5,778 nucleotides of DNA from Bryobacterales bacterium (GTDB lineage: Bacteria > Acidobacteriota > Terriglobia > Bryobacterales > Bryobacteraceae). The DNA is taken from NCBI GenBank assembly GCA_009697495.1, contig SHUN01000228.1:1-5778 (forward strand), written 5' to 3'. Positions 5,511-5,778 of the stretch are shown here, piece by piece. Every line of letters starts with the position of its first letter. The first letter of the stretch is position 1. The notes under the pieces were generated by a model. The model did not search any database, was not told where the DNA came from, and saw only the letters and a program-made list of their open reading frames with translations. The position numbers and the translations under genes were made by a program.

Positions 5511-5778
5511 CCAAATCCCTCAAATTCTCACGATAAATATCAATGTCTTTATCCCCACGCCCCGAAAGGTTCACCAAAAACACTTTCCCCGGCTCCCCAG
5601 GCGCACGCCGAACAGCCTCCGCCACCGCATGTGACGACTCCAATGCCGGAATAATTCCCTCCGTCCGCGACAGCATTTTCGCCGCCTCCAACGCCGAAGC
5701 ATCCGAACAGTTCACGTAACTCGCCCGCCCCTCATCCGCCAAAAACGCATGTTCCGGCCCAATCATCGCGTAATCCAA
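5503..5778 (-). CDS. trpB: Tryptophan synthase beta subunit, C-terminal fragment (cut by window edge)
   Basis: TrpB is the pyridoxal-phosphate enzyme that joins indole and serine to make tryptophan. Only the last 91 residues are here, entering in frame at the right edge as [13 protein letters not shown]; the gene is cut by the window and there is no start inside it. [15 protein letters not shown] carries the Glu equivalent to Salmonella Glu350, and NLSGRGDKD (70-78) carries the Ser that contacts the pyridine nitrogen of the cofactor (Ser377). The catalytic lysine lies outside the window. The pattern fits the TrpB1 type that pairs with TrpA, although the common LDYPGVGPEH here reads [10 protein letters not shown]. 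The TAG at 5505-5503 lies inside the trpA gene, giving an 8-base overlap. Confidence 0.96.
   Translation of the reverse strand: MDYAMIGPEHAFLADEGRASYVNCSDASALEAAKMLSRTEGIIPALESSHAVAEAVRRAPGEPGKVFLVNLSGRGDKDIDIYRENLRDLDG
5517..5521 (-). promoter_or_regulatory. Ribosome binding site of trpA
   Basis: GAGGG near the end of trpB, six bases before the trpA ATG at 5510. It supports this start, which is also the one that gives the normal TrpA N-terminus. Confidence 0.6.

Noticed and set aside
1..5778. CRISPR array, tRNA or rRNA genes
   Set aside because: No regularly spaced repeats, no tRNA-like cloverleaf and no ribosomal RNA signature were seen on either strand.

Overview
The window looks like a chromosomal segment of a high-GC member of the Acidobacteriota, most likely from the Solibacter/Bryobacter group. 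Two things suggest this: the remains of serine/threonine kinases with C-terminal beta-propellers of a type very abundant in that group, and the style of the aromatic amino acid genes. The assignment is by recognition only and no search was run.

Right half (2549-5778, minus strand): a compact, intact aromatic amino acid operon. In transcription order it holds the 3' end of trpB, then trpA, a small AroQ chorismate mutase, a DAHP synthase with an N-terminal ferredoxin-like domain (aroF), and tyrA. Four junctions are visible: an 8-base overlap, a 4-base ATGA overlap, a 3-base gap, and another ATGA overlap. The set covers entry to the shikimate pathway (AroF), the branch point from chorismate (AroQ), the tyrosine branch (TyrA) and the last step of tryptophan synthesis (TrpAB). 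The phenylalanine-specific step is not in the window. No terminator is visible after tyrA.

Middle (1146-2516, minus strand): about 1.4 kb with no intact gene. It holds two decayed kinase-family genes in tandem. The first keeps only its beta-propeller half, spread over all three frames with a nonsense codon. The second keeps its first 26 codons, including the glycine-rich ATP loop, and these run almost directly into what looks like the last 36 codons of such a gene; everything between is gone.

Left part (226-1149, plus strand): a two-gene cassette encoding a 109-residue protein of unrecognised family and a 160-residue HEPN-like protein. The stop of the first (TAA) directly abuts the start of the second (ATG). 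The pair resembles a toxin-antitoxin or defence-type module, but the small partner is not a recognisable minimal nucleotidyltransferase. Its start codon lies 6 bases after a TAGAAT box with no Shine-Dalgarno sequence, suggesting a leaderless message. A doubtful 33-codon ORF with a similar arrangement lies just upstream. At the left edge a minus-strand gene begins with a signal peptide or membrane anchor and runs out of the window.

The operon is ordinary housekeeping metabolism in an unusually tight arrangement. The less-described material is the HEPN pair, its leaderless-type start, and the eroded kinase region between it and the operon.
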